This document shows positions 1 to 6,364 of a DNA stretch of 13,442 nt, in pieces. Numbering within the stretch: position 1 is the first letter of the stretch; each line of letters starts with the position of its first letter. This stretch comes from JALHTV01 sp049510055 (GTDB lineage Bacteria; Planctomycetota; Phycisphaerae; SM23-33), in NCBI GenBank assembly GCA_049510055.1, contig JBEKZI010000062.1, positions 1 through 13,442 of the forward strand, given 5' to 3'. The translations under genes and the position numbers were made by a program. The notes under the pieces were generated by a model that saw only the letters and a program-made list of their open reading frames with translations, did no database searches and was not told the DNA's origin.

Positions 1-1
1 G

Positions 2-1723
2 CAGAACATGGCTCAGGAGATTCTCGCCTACGCCCGGGCCAGGAACGTCACCCAGATCATCGTGGGCAAGCCCGCCCAGCCGCGCTGGCGGGACTGGTTG
101 CACGGTTCGCTGGTTTACGAGCTGGTCCGCCAGTGCGGACCGATTGACGTCCACGTCATCAGCGGCCAGGAAGGCCCGACGCCTCGCCGCGCGATGGCCT
201 CGCGCCCGCGAGAATTCCCCTGGAAGGCCTATCTGCTGGCGATGCTGGTTGTCGCGGCGTGTACCGCGGTGGGAGAGCTGCTGACAAAATTCGACCTGTC
301 CAACACCGTCATGGTGTATCTGTTGGGCGTGATCGTGGTGGCGTTGCGCGGGCGGCGCGGGCCGGCGGTGCTGGCTTCGATCCTCAGCGCCACGGCCTTG
401 AACTTCTTCTTCATTCCTCCCCTGTATACCCTGGCGCTGTCCAACACCTTGTATTGGGTCACCGTATCCGTGCTGGCGTTGACCGGCATTCTGATCAGCA
501 CCCTCATGGTCCGCATCCGCCACCAGGTCGACGCCGCCCGTCAACGTGAACTCCATACCACCACGCTCTATTCCCTGAGCCGGGAATTGGCCGGTGCGGC
601 GACCGTTGACCAGGTCACAAACCTATCCACCCAGCACCTCGGCCGTGTGTTTGATTGCAGCGTGCTCGTCCTCCTGCCTCGTGCCGACGACCGGCGGACC
701 GCGGAGGGCGACAGGGCCGTCGCGTTATCCTCGCCCGCCTTGGATGCACAGGACCTGGCCGTAGCCCAATGGGTGATGGAACATGCCCAATTGGCCGGTC
801 TGGGAACCGATACGCTCCCCTCCTGCCGCTGGCTTTTTGCACCCTTGTCGATCTCGGGGAAGGCTGTGGGAGTCCTTGGCCTGCGGCCTTTGGGGCTTCG
901 GACGTTGCCGCCGGACCAGGTGCAGTTGCTGGTCACGCTGGCTGCCCTGATCGCCGGGGCCCTCGAACGGATCAGGCTATCGGACCAGGTCCGCCACACG
1001 CAGGTCCAGGTGGAGGCCGAGAAAATGCGCAGTGCCCTGCTCAGCAGTGTTTCGCACGACCTGCGAACGCCGCTGACCGGGATCATGGGTGCGGCAGCCA
1101 CCTTGTCCGAATCCGGCGACACGCTTTTGCCGCCTGTACGCAAAGAATTGCTCCAGACGATCTCGGACGAGGCCGAACGCATCAATCGCCTCGTGGGCAA
1201 CCTGCTGGATATGACGCGCCTGGAGTCCGGTCAGGTGGTGCCCAGCCGGGAGTGGTTGCCCGTGGAGGAGTTGATCGGATCGGCCATGCGGCGATGCGAC
1301 AAACAACTCGCCGATCACGCGGTGAAGGTAAACGTGGCCGACAATCTGCCCATGCTTCACGCCGATTCGGTGCTCATGGTGCAAGTGCTGGCCAATCTGC
1401 TGGACAACGCGGCCAAGTATTCACCCGACGGCAGCGAGATCTACATCGCGGCCAGGGCGGATGCCAAAGCGATTACGGTCTCCGTGGCCGACCGAGGCCC
1501 GGGAGTTCCTCACGATCAGCGAGAACACATTTTCGAGAAGTTCGTCCGCGGGCGCCACGTCGCATCCAAGCCAGGGGTCGGCCTTGGCTTGGCCATTTGC
1601 CGGGCCATCTTGGCCGCGCACGGCGGGCGGATATGGCTGGATGACCGATCCGGAGGCGGTGCGGTGTTCAGCTTTTCGCTGCCGCGCGAGGAAGAACCTC
1701 CTGTCAGGGAGGACCAGCCATGA
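2..1723 (+). CDS. kdpD: Sensor histidine kinase KdpD, 3' part (5' end outside window)
   Basis: KdpD is the inner-membrane sensor kinase that responds to potassium limitation and turgor and phosphorylates KdpE to switch on the KdpFABC potassium pump. The reading frame is open to the left edge and the first residues are the end of the universal-stress-protein domain (IIVGK, then GSLVYELV, then DVHVISG). The ATG at 8 is therefore internal, and about 300 N-terminal residues are missing. Counting from that ATG: four hydrophobic spans at about 70-170, including the KdpD-type NFFFIPP; a GAF-like domain at about 185-320; the H-box SVSHDLRTPL with the phospho-acceptor His350; the N-box LLDNAAKYSP (Asn467); the G1 box DRGPGVP; and the G2 box GVGLGLAICR. 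The kinase core is complete and looks functional. Its end overlaps kdpE by 4 nt (ATGA), indicating translational coupling. The upstream pump genes are assumed, not seen. Confidence 0.96.
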   Translation, partial: QNMAQEILAYARARNVTQIIVGKPAQPRWRDWLHGSLVYELVRQCGPIDVHVISGQEGPTPRRAMASRPREFPWKAYLLAMLVVAACTAVGELLTKFDLSNTVMVYLLGVIVVALRGRRGPAVLASILSATALNFFFIPPLYTLALSNTLYWVTVSVLALTGILISTLMVRIRHQVDAARQRELHTTTLYSLSRELAGAATVDQVTNLSTQHLGRVFDCSVLVLLPRADDRRTAEGDRAVALSSPALDAQDLAVAQWVMEHAQLAGLGTDTLPSCRWLFAPLSISGKAVGVLGLRPLGLRTLPPDQVQLLVTLAALIAGALERIRLSDQVRHTQVQVEAEKMRSALLSSVSHDLRTPLTGIMGAAATLSESGDTLLPPVRKELLQTISDEAERINRLVGNLLDMTRLESGQVVPSREWLPVEELIGSAMRRCDKQLADHAVKVNVADNLPMLHADSVLMVQVLANLLDNAAKYSPDGSEIYIAARADAKAITVSVADRGPGVPHDQREHIFEKFVRGRHVASKPGVGLGLAICRAILAAHGGRIWLDDRSGGGAVFSFSLPREEEPPVREDQP

Positions 1724-2442
1724 CCGGCGCCGAACCGCCTGCGGTGAGCAAGGTCGAACCGCTCATCTTGCTCATCGAAGATGAATTGCCCGTCCATAAG
1801 TTCCTGGGGGCGTCTTTGCCTGCCCACGGCTTTCGCCTGGTGGGGGCGGAGACCGGCAAGGAGGGTTTGGCCCGCGCCGCCGATTACAACCCCGACGTCG
1901 TGTTGCTGGACCTCGGCCTGCCCGATATGGACGGCCTGGAGGTGACACGCCGCCTACGAGAGTGGTCGGCCGTGCCGATCATCGTCCTGTCGGCCCGCGG
2001 GCAGGAAAAAGACAAGATCGCCGCCCTGGACTCCGGGGCCGACGACTACTTGACGAAACCTTTCAGCACCGGCGAACTGCTGGCCCGCATCCGCGTGGCC
2101 CTCCGCCATGTCGCCCGTTTGTCCGACAACGCCCCCCAGCCGGTCTTCGCCGTGGGCGACCTTCGGATGGACCTGGCCGGCCGGCATGTCCACGTCAGCG
2201 GCAAAGAGATACATCTGACCCCCATCGAGTATAAGCTGCTGGCCGTTCTAGTCTGCCACGCGGGAAAGGTGCTTACACATCGCCACCTCCTCAAGGAGGT
2301 TTGGGGGCCGCACCACACGCAGGACACGCACTATCTCCGCGTCCATCTGGCCCAGCTTCGTCGCAAGATCGAGCCCGACCCCACCCAGCCGCGATACCTG
2401 CTCACCGAGACCGGCGTGGGGTACCGCTTGGCCGGCGATTGA
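1720..2442 (+). CDS. kdpE: Response regulator KdpE, OmpR/PhoB family
   Basis: KdpE is the cytoplasmic transcription factor that, once phosphorylated by KdpD, activates the kdp operon. The 240-residue protein has an N-terminal receiver domain at about 13-130. The acidic pair is Glu20-Asp21, the phospho-acceptor is Asp64 (VLLDLGLPDMDG), the switch residue is Ser91 and the conserved lysine is Lys113 (LTKPF). A C-terminal winged-helix DNA-binding domain at about 145-240 carries the typical YKLLAVL, LLKEVWG, LRVHLAQLRRKI and GVGYRL signatures. It is slightly longer than usual because of about 12 extra N-terminal residues. The start is fixed by the ATGA overlap with kdpD. It closes the kdp module: no gene follows for about 680 nt, and I see no clear intrinsic terminator after the stop. 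Confidence 0.95.
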   Translation: MTGAEPPAVSKVEPLILLIEDELPVHKFLGASLPAHGFRLVGAETGKEGLARAADYNPDVVLLDLGLPDMDGLEVTRRLREWSAVPIIVLSARGQEKDKIAALDSGADDYLTKPFSTGELLARIRVALRHVARLSDNAPQPVFAVGDLRMDLAGRHVHVSGKEIHLTPIEYKLLAVLVCHAGKVLTHRHLLKEVWGPHHTQDTHYLRVHLAQLRRKIEPDPTQPRYLLTETGVGYRLAGD

Positions 2443-2479
2443 CCGTTGTAAAGGACCGGAGCCCGGCACTCGTAGATAG

Positions 2480-2620
2480 CCACTGAGGTCGTATGGGTGC
2501 ATCGCCGCTGGCGACGGCAGTTGTGTTTGCGGGCCTGTGACTGACGGGACACGGCACTTGGCCACTGAGTTGGTCAGTCGTCACATGGCGGTGACTTGTT
2601 ATCGAGTGCTCAGTGACTTG
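2480..2620. repeat. Cluster of short repeated motifs before the tRNA fragment
   Basis: CCACTGAG occurs at 2480-2487 and 2562-2569, and its core recurs inverted as CTCAGTG at 2609-2615. GTGACTTG occurs at 2591-2598 and again at 2613-2620, 22 nt apart, or about two helical turns. They lie 80-220 bp on the left side of the tRNA 3' fragment. Short repeats flanking a core site could be arm-type binding sites for a tyrosine integrase or excisionase. That is inference: words of 7-8 bases repeated in 150 bp can also arise by chance. Confidence 0.25.
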
Positions 2621-2700
2621 CCAACCACTTATACCCCTCGTTTTTCCTCGAAAACCGCATTGTAAGTGTCGTACTAGATAGGTCTTGCAAACCACGTTTG

Positions 2701-2745
2701 GGACTCATAATCCATGGGTCGTAGGTTCGAATCCTACAGGGCCCA
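2701..2745 (+). pseudogene. 3' half of a tRNA gene with CAT anticodon (Met or Ile2 type), probable att site remnant
   Basis: The loop CTCATAA at 2704-2710 has anticodon CAT at 2706-2708. The 3' anticodon strand TCCAT is at 2711-2715, the variable loop GGGTC at 2716-2720, and a perfect T-arm GTAGG/CCTAC around TTCGAAT at 2721-2737. The acceptor 3' strand AGGGCCC (2738-2744) and discriminator A2745 follow; CCA is not encoded. The upstream side does not fit a tRNA. Only three of five anticodon-stem pairs form (2701-2703 with 2711-2713), and there is no D-arm or GGGCCCT acceptor strand. Homology starting in the anticodon stem and running to the 3' end is the usual footprint of a tyrosine integrase using the anticodon loop as its crossover. 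By that model the fragment marks the distal end of an element lying on its left, with the intact tRNA further left. No integrase is visible here. Isoacceptor identity (Met versus lysidine Ile) cannot be settled from this half. Confidence 0.7.
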
Positions 2746-3121
2746 TCCGCCTTCCCTCCAGGAGCTACGGCGGATCACGCCGAGCGGGCAGGTTTACGGA
2801 AGCACCTGCCGAATCCTCCGGTATTCCTCCGTCGCCGACTGGTGCTCCGGGTGGCTGGCCCAGGGTAAGCAGTATCATCCTGGCAACCGCTATGCGGTGC
2901 GAGGTTTGCGATTGCCGGAACTGTCCTCATGTGGTAATATGCCTCGGCCAAAAAACGGTTCGGTGCAGGGTAGTCCTCCGTGCGCCTTGGGCTGAGCGAC
3001 TGGGTATGCGGGGTGGGTTTCTACCCCTGTGAATGTCGCCAGGCGAGCTTCAGAAAAGATGTCGTCCGGCCGACGCACCCGAAACAGGTCAGTCTTCTAA
3101 GCAGCCGACAAAAGAAACACT
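2746..3121. other. Non-coding gap and leader upstream of the export cluster
   Basis: This stretch of about 375 nt sits between the tRNA fragment and the HlyD-type gene. Open frames cross it (for example 2714-2995 on the + strand), but they begin inside the tRNA sequence and show no recognisable domain, so I do not call a gene. Apart from the promoter candidate at 2912-2940 and weak hairpins I see nothing definite. The sequence just before the first gene (AAAAGAAACACT, then ATG) offers only a weak ribosome binding site. Confidence 0.5.
2912..2940 (+). promoter_or_regulatory. Candidate sigma70-like promoter for the export cluster
   Basis: TTGCCG at 2912-2917 and TAATAT at 2935-2940 are separated by 17 bp. 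Each matches four of six consensus positions. It is the best-looking pair I found between the tRNA fragment and the first gene of the cluster. It would leave an untranslated leader of about 175 nt. The leader includes a small possible hairpin (GGGT/ACCC around 3018-3032) but matches no riboswitch class that I recognise. Confidence 0.3.
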
Positions 3122-4015
3122 ATGGTAACGCGTAAGAGTCTTCTGTGCTTGCTGGGCTTACTAGCAATCCTCGTCTCGTCCGGGGTATCGGTCGGTGAGG
3201 GCATCGAGGCCATCACCAAACCCAGCCAGGACGTGAAATTGGCGTTCGTCCACCCCGGACGGGTCAGCCGTGTCCTGGTCAAGGAAGGCCAGCACGTGGA
3301 GGCCGGGCAACTATTGATGGAACAGGACGATCAGGCCGAGCAGATGCAATTAAAGCAGCTCAAGGCCCAAGCCGAGGATACCACGCGGATCCGCTATGCC
3401 GCCGCCCAACTGGAACAAAAGAAGGTTTATTTCGAGCGGCTACAAAAGGTTGAGGCTACCGCGACCACACAGACTGAGATCGATCTGGCCAAGCTGGATG
3501 TGACGATCGCCGAGTTGTCCAAGGAGCTTGCGGAGTTTGAGCACTCTCAGGACGCCAAGAAGTACGAAGAGGCCAAGGACCAGCTGGATCGGATGCGGTT
3601 GGTCAGCCCCATTGCCGGCAAGGTGGAGATGATATCGCTTCAGGCCGGCGAATCGGCCGAGGCCCAGGCGCCCGTCGTGCGCGTGGTCAGCACCGATCCC
3701 TTGTGGGTGGACGTGTATGTACCCCTGGACCAGGCCGCTCATTTGACGATCGGCGAAACCGCACGCGTGGCCTCCAATCCCACCGGTCCGCCCGCCTCGA
3801 AAGGCAAGGTTATTCACATTGCCTCGGTCGCTGAAGCCGCCAGCAACACACTGCTGGTGCGGCTGGAGGTGCCCAATCCCTCCGCCCAGCCGGCCGGGGA
3901 GCGCGTGTACATCATCTTTCCATCGGTGGCGGGCGGCGACAGCCCGCGGGAACAGCCGACAAGTCAACCGGCGACGCCACCCCCTCTGAAACAGGATAGA
4001 AAGGATAGGATCTAG
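3122..4015 (+). CDS. HlyD-family periplasmic adaptor (membrane fusion) protein
   Basis: This 297-residue protein resembles the periplasmic adaptors that link inner-membrane transporters to TolC-type channels. Residues 1-24 form a signal peptide: basic start MVTRK, then a hydrophobic stretch, then a small-residue end near GVSVG. Residues 40-70 are the first half of a lipoyl-like domain (VHPGRVSRVLVKEGQHVEAGQLL). Residues about 72-155 are charged and heptad-like, consistent with the coiled-coil hairpin. Residues 159-190 are the second lipoyl half (LVSPIAGKVEMISLQAGE), and the beta-barrel follows to about 268. The last 30 residues are a Pro/Ser/Thr-rich, then basic tail. It is short for the family, and no transmembrane anchor remains after cleavage. 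It leads the cluster, and the next gene starts 2 nt after its stop. The transported substrate cannot be inferred from the adaptor alone. Confidence 0.88.
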   Translation: MVTRKSLLCLLGLLAILVSSGVSVGEGIEAITKPSQDVKLAFVHPGRVSRVLVKEGQHVEAGQLLMEQDDQAEQMQLKQLKAQAEDTTRIRYAAAQLEQKKVYFERLQKVEATATTQTEIDLAKLDVTIAELSKELAEFEHSQDAKKYEEAKDQLDRMRLVSPIAGKVEMISLQAGESAEAQAPVVRVVSTDPLWVDVYVPLDQAAHLTIGETARVASNPTGPPASKGKVIHIASVAEAASNTLLVRLEVPNPSAQPAGERVYIIFPSVAGGDSPREQPTSQPATPPPLKQDRKDRI

Positions 4016-4017
4016 CC

Positions 4018-4404
4018 ATGGCGAAGAACGCAGCTCACGCGGACGAAAGCAAAATCGAAAAACCCGTCGAAAAACCCATCGAGGAACAGGCCAGAGAACA
4101 GACCGGCCAACAGCAAATACGCCTCCGCATGGACGAGCGGGAGATGAAAACCATCTACGCCAACGCCTTCCGCACCAACGGCACGGCCGAGGAAATCATG
4201 CTGGATTTCGGCATCAATTCTACTCCCCCAGCCGCTCAGCGGAATCAACCGGAGATTTTGTTCCAGATTTCCGACCGGATCGTGATGAACTATTACTCGG
4301 CCAAGCGGCTGGCCATCACGCTCAGCCAACTTATCCGCCGCCATGAGGAACAGTTTGGGGTGCTGGAACTGGACGTGAACAAGCGACGCCGAACCGCTAA
4401 GTAG
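4018..4404 (+). CDS. DUF3467 family protein
   Basis: This 128-residue soluble protein is of unknown function. The first 35 residues are highly charged (repeated Glu/Lys with Pro, such as KPVEKPIEEQ) and look disordered. Residues about 36-122 fit the DUF3467 pattern: an opening strand (IRLRMDE), then YANAFRTNGTAEEIMLDFGIN, a central strand (ILFQISDRIVMNY), and a helix that starts at SAKRLAITLSQLIRRHEEQFG. There is no signal peptide or membrane span, so it should be cytoplasmic. It starts 2 nt after the adaptor gene, so the two are almost certainly co-translated. Its place among envelope genes suggests a cytosolic accessory role, for example contacting the GAF part of the next protein or the SecA-like ATPase. 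That role is inference only. Family assignment is from remembered sequence pattern. Confidence 0.85.
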   Translation: MAKNAAHADESKIEKPVEKPIEEQAREQTGQQQIRLRMDEREMKTIYANAFRTNGTAEEIMLDFGINSTPPAAQRNQPEILFQISDRIVMNYYSAKRLAITLSQLIRRHEEQFGVLELDVNKRRRTAK

Positions 4405-4420
4405 GCCGTAGAAACGGCCT
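4403..4420 (+). promoter_or_regulatory. Intercistronic RNA hairpin
   Basis: AGGCCGT (4403-4409) and ACGGCCT (4414-4420) form a perfect 7-bp stem around the tetraloop AGAA. The stem begins inside the TAG stop of the DUF3467 gene and ends 17 nt before the GTG start of the next gene. No T-run follows, so it is not a standard terminator. It could protect or separate transcript segments, or tune the next start. The structure is visible; the role is inferred. Confidence 0.45.
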
Positions 4421-4437
4421 GGGTAGGGCTGATACCG

Positions 4438-6351
4438 GTGGATAGTCAAAGCACTTCGCAGCCCGGCCTGCACGGCCGCGAGCCTTCAACAGGCGAACTG
4501 GTGGACCGCCTCAGTCGCTTCGACGGCCCGCCGGAGCATTTCCTGCTCACGCTCCTGGCCGTGCAGTGCCACATCGCTTCAGCCTCGGGCGGGGTGATCT
4601 TTCGCAGCAGTAAAGAAGGATCGCCGGAGGTGCTGGCCGTCTATCCTCCCCTGGCCGCCGGCGCTACGGCGCCGGTGTGGTTGGCGCATGCGGTGGAGTC
4701 AGCCCCCGCGGTCCTGGCCAAGGGCGCCACGACCGTCAAGACGCTCCAGGCGGCGGACGACCTCTACGGCGTCCCCGCCCAACAGTGGCTCATCATGGTG
4801 CCGCTGCGAAACGAACAGAGAGTGCGGGGATTGGCGGCGTTTGTGGTCGCCACCAGCGATCCGTCGGTCGTGGAGATCAGCAAAGAGCGATTGGAACTGA
4901 CCATCAGCCTGCTGAGCCTCTACGAGATGCGCCTCACCATCCAGCAGCGTGCGATGGACCTCCGCCGTCTCCGCTTGGCGATGGAGACGCTGGCCGCTGT
5001 GGATGAACACGACCGTTTCACCGGATCCGCCATGGCCTTCTGCAACGAACTGGCGAGCCGATGGTCCTGTCAGCGCGTGGGCCTGGGCTTCCTCAAAGGC
5101 CGCTACGTGCAGTTGGCGGCCCTCAGCCACACCGAAAAGATCAACCGAAAGATGAAGCTGGTCCAGGACATTGAGTCGGCGATGGAGGAATGCCTGGACC
5201 AGAATCTGGAGATTCTCCACCCCGCCGATGCCCAGGCCACGTACATCAGCCGGGCCACGACGGAGCTGTCCAACCGGCAAGGCCCCGCCGCGATCGTCTC
5301 GCTGCCGCTGCGGCGGAAAGGCGAGCCGGTGGCCGTGGCCACGCTGGAACGTCAGGCGGATGAGCCCTTCGGCGCAGACGAGCTGGAGGCTTTACGCCTC
5401 ACGTGCGATCTGTGCACGGCGCGGCTGGTGAACCTGTACGAGCACGGCCGCTGGTTCGGGGTCACGCTGGCCGCTAAAACCCGCCGAGGTCTGGCCACCC
5501 TGCTGGGTCCCAAACATACCTGGGTCAAGGCCGCTGCCGTAGCGGTCTTTGTCGTCCTCGTATTCCTGGTGTTTGCGCGGGGCGACTACCAGGCTGAGGC
5601 GCCATGCGTCATCGAGGCCATCCACAAGCAGGTGGTCCCCGCCCCCTTCGACGGGTTCCTCAAGAGCGCCTCGGTCCGCCCGCCCGATCGCGTGCAGGAA
5701 AACAGCGTCCTGGGCGAACTGGACACCGCCGAGCTGCGTCTTGACCTGTCCGCCGCCAAGGCGGAGCAGGCCGGCTACCTCAGGCAGGTCACGGCCGCCA
5801 TGCGCGACGCCTCGGTCACGCGAGACCCCAGCAAGTTCGCCGAATCTCAGATCGCCCAGGCCAGTGCCGACGCCCTGGCCGAGAAGATCAAGGTCCTGGA
5901 GCACCACATCGCCCAGGCCCGCCTGACCTCTCCCATCAACGGCATCGTCGTCGTCGGCGACCTGGAGCGGCAGATCGGGGCCCCCGTCAAGACCGGCGAC
6001 GTGCTCTTCGAGATCGCGCAACTGGAATCGTTGCGGGCTGAGTTGTCCGTGCCGGAGGACCAGATTGCCGACATCCGCGAGGGTCAGACGGGCCAGCTCG
6101 CCACGGTCAGCCACCCCGACCAGCGTCTGGACTTTATCGTCGAACGGATCAATCCCGTGGCCGAGATGGCCAAGCAGAAGAACGTCTTCAAAGTCCGCGT
6201 GCGCTTCACCGGCGTAGACCTGGCCGGCCGACACGATTGGCTACGGCCGGGGATGGAAGGCATGGCCCACGTTCAGATCGGCAAGCGTCCCTACGTCTGG
6301 CTGTGGACGCACCGACTGGTCAACTGGGTGCGGATGCGGCTGTGGCTGTAG
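4438..6351 (+). CDS. GAF-domain protein fused to a HlyD-type periplasmic adaptor
   Basis: This 637-residue inner-membrane fusion has two GAF-like regions, at about 25-165 and about 185-335 (second one ending SLPLRRKGEPVAVATLER, then FGADELEALR). A single hydrophobic span at about 362-381 (AAAVAVFVVLVFLVF) follows. The periplasmic adaptor part has a first lipoyl half at about 395-425 (VVPAPFDGFLKSASV), a helical hairpin at about 430-490, a second lipoyl half at about 492-525 (LTSPINGIVVVGDLERQIG) and a beta-barrel to about 615. GAF domains bind small molecules or mediate protein contacts, so the layout implies a cytosolic sensor wired to a periplasmic adaptor. The start is GTG at 4438, 9 nt after TAGGG; no better in-frame start precedes GAF1. 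The gene begins 33 nt after the DUF3467 gene and ends 13 nt before the M50 gene. The ligand is unknown, and GAF assignment is by overall pattern. Confidence 0.87.
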   Translation: MDSQSTSQPGLHGREPSTGELVDRLSRFDGPPEHFLLTLLAVQCHIASASGGVIFRSSKEGSPEVLAVYPPLAAGATAPVWLAHAVESAPAVLAKGATTVKTLQAADDLYGVPAQQWLIMVPLRNEQRVRGLAAFVVATSDPSVVEISKERLELTISLLSLYEMRLTIQQRAMDLRRLRLAMETLAAVDEHDRFTGSAMAFCNELASRWSCQRVGLGFLKGRYVQLAALSHTEKINRKMKLVQDIESAMEECLDQNLEILHPADAQATYISRATTELSNRQGPAAIVSLPLRRKGEPVAVATLERQADEPFGADELEALRLTCDLCTARLVNLYEHGRWFGVTLAAKTRRGLATLLGPKHTWVKAAAVAVFVVLVFLVFARGDYQAEAPCVIEAIHKQVVPAPFDGFLKSASVRPPDRVQENSVLGELDTAELRLDLSAAKAEQAGYLRQVTAAMRDASVTRDPSKFAESQIAQASADALAEKIKVLEHHIAQARLTSPINGIVVVGDLERQIGAPVKTGDVLFEIAQLESLRAELSVPEDQIADIREGQTGQLATVSHPDQRLDFIVERINPVAEMAKQKNVFKVRVRFTGVDLAGRHDWLRPGMEGMAHVQIGKRPYVWLWTHRLVNWVRMRLWL

Positions 6352-6364
6352 CGAGGCGGTAAGC

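Noticed and set aside
655..1644. A 329-codon + strand open frame in another frame of kdpD
   Set aside because: It is rich in Arg, Gly, Ala and Pro with no motifs, and lies wholly inside kdpD.
2443..2500. Intrinsic terminator after kdpE
   Set aside because: I find no strong stem followed by a T-run directly after the stop; only weak 4-5 bp hairpins are visible.
2402..2695. Minus-strand open frame ending near the tRNA fragment, considered as an integrase remnant
   Set aside because: I see no tyrosine-recombinase motif (no R...HxxR...Y pattern) in its translation, and it overlaps the end of kdpE.
2640..2745. A complete tRNA gene, an intron-split tRNA or a permuted tRNA
   Set aside because: No D-arm or acceptor 5' strand complementary to AGGGCCC occurs in the nearby upstream or downstream sequence, and the outer two anticodon-stem pairs fail.
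2685..3032. Two overlapping + strand open frames (2685-3032 and 2714-2995) as small genes
   Set aside because: Both begin in the tRNA 3' half and translate its T-arm into a GSNPTGP or GRRFESYRA start, a well-known false-gene signature. No ribosome binding site or domain is visible.
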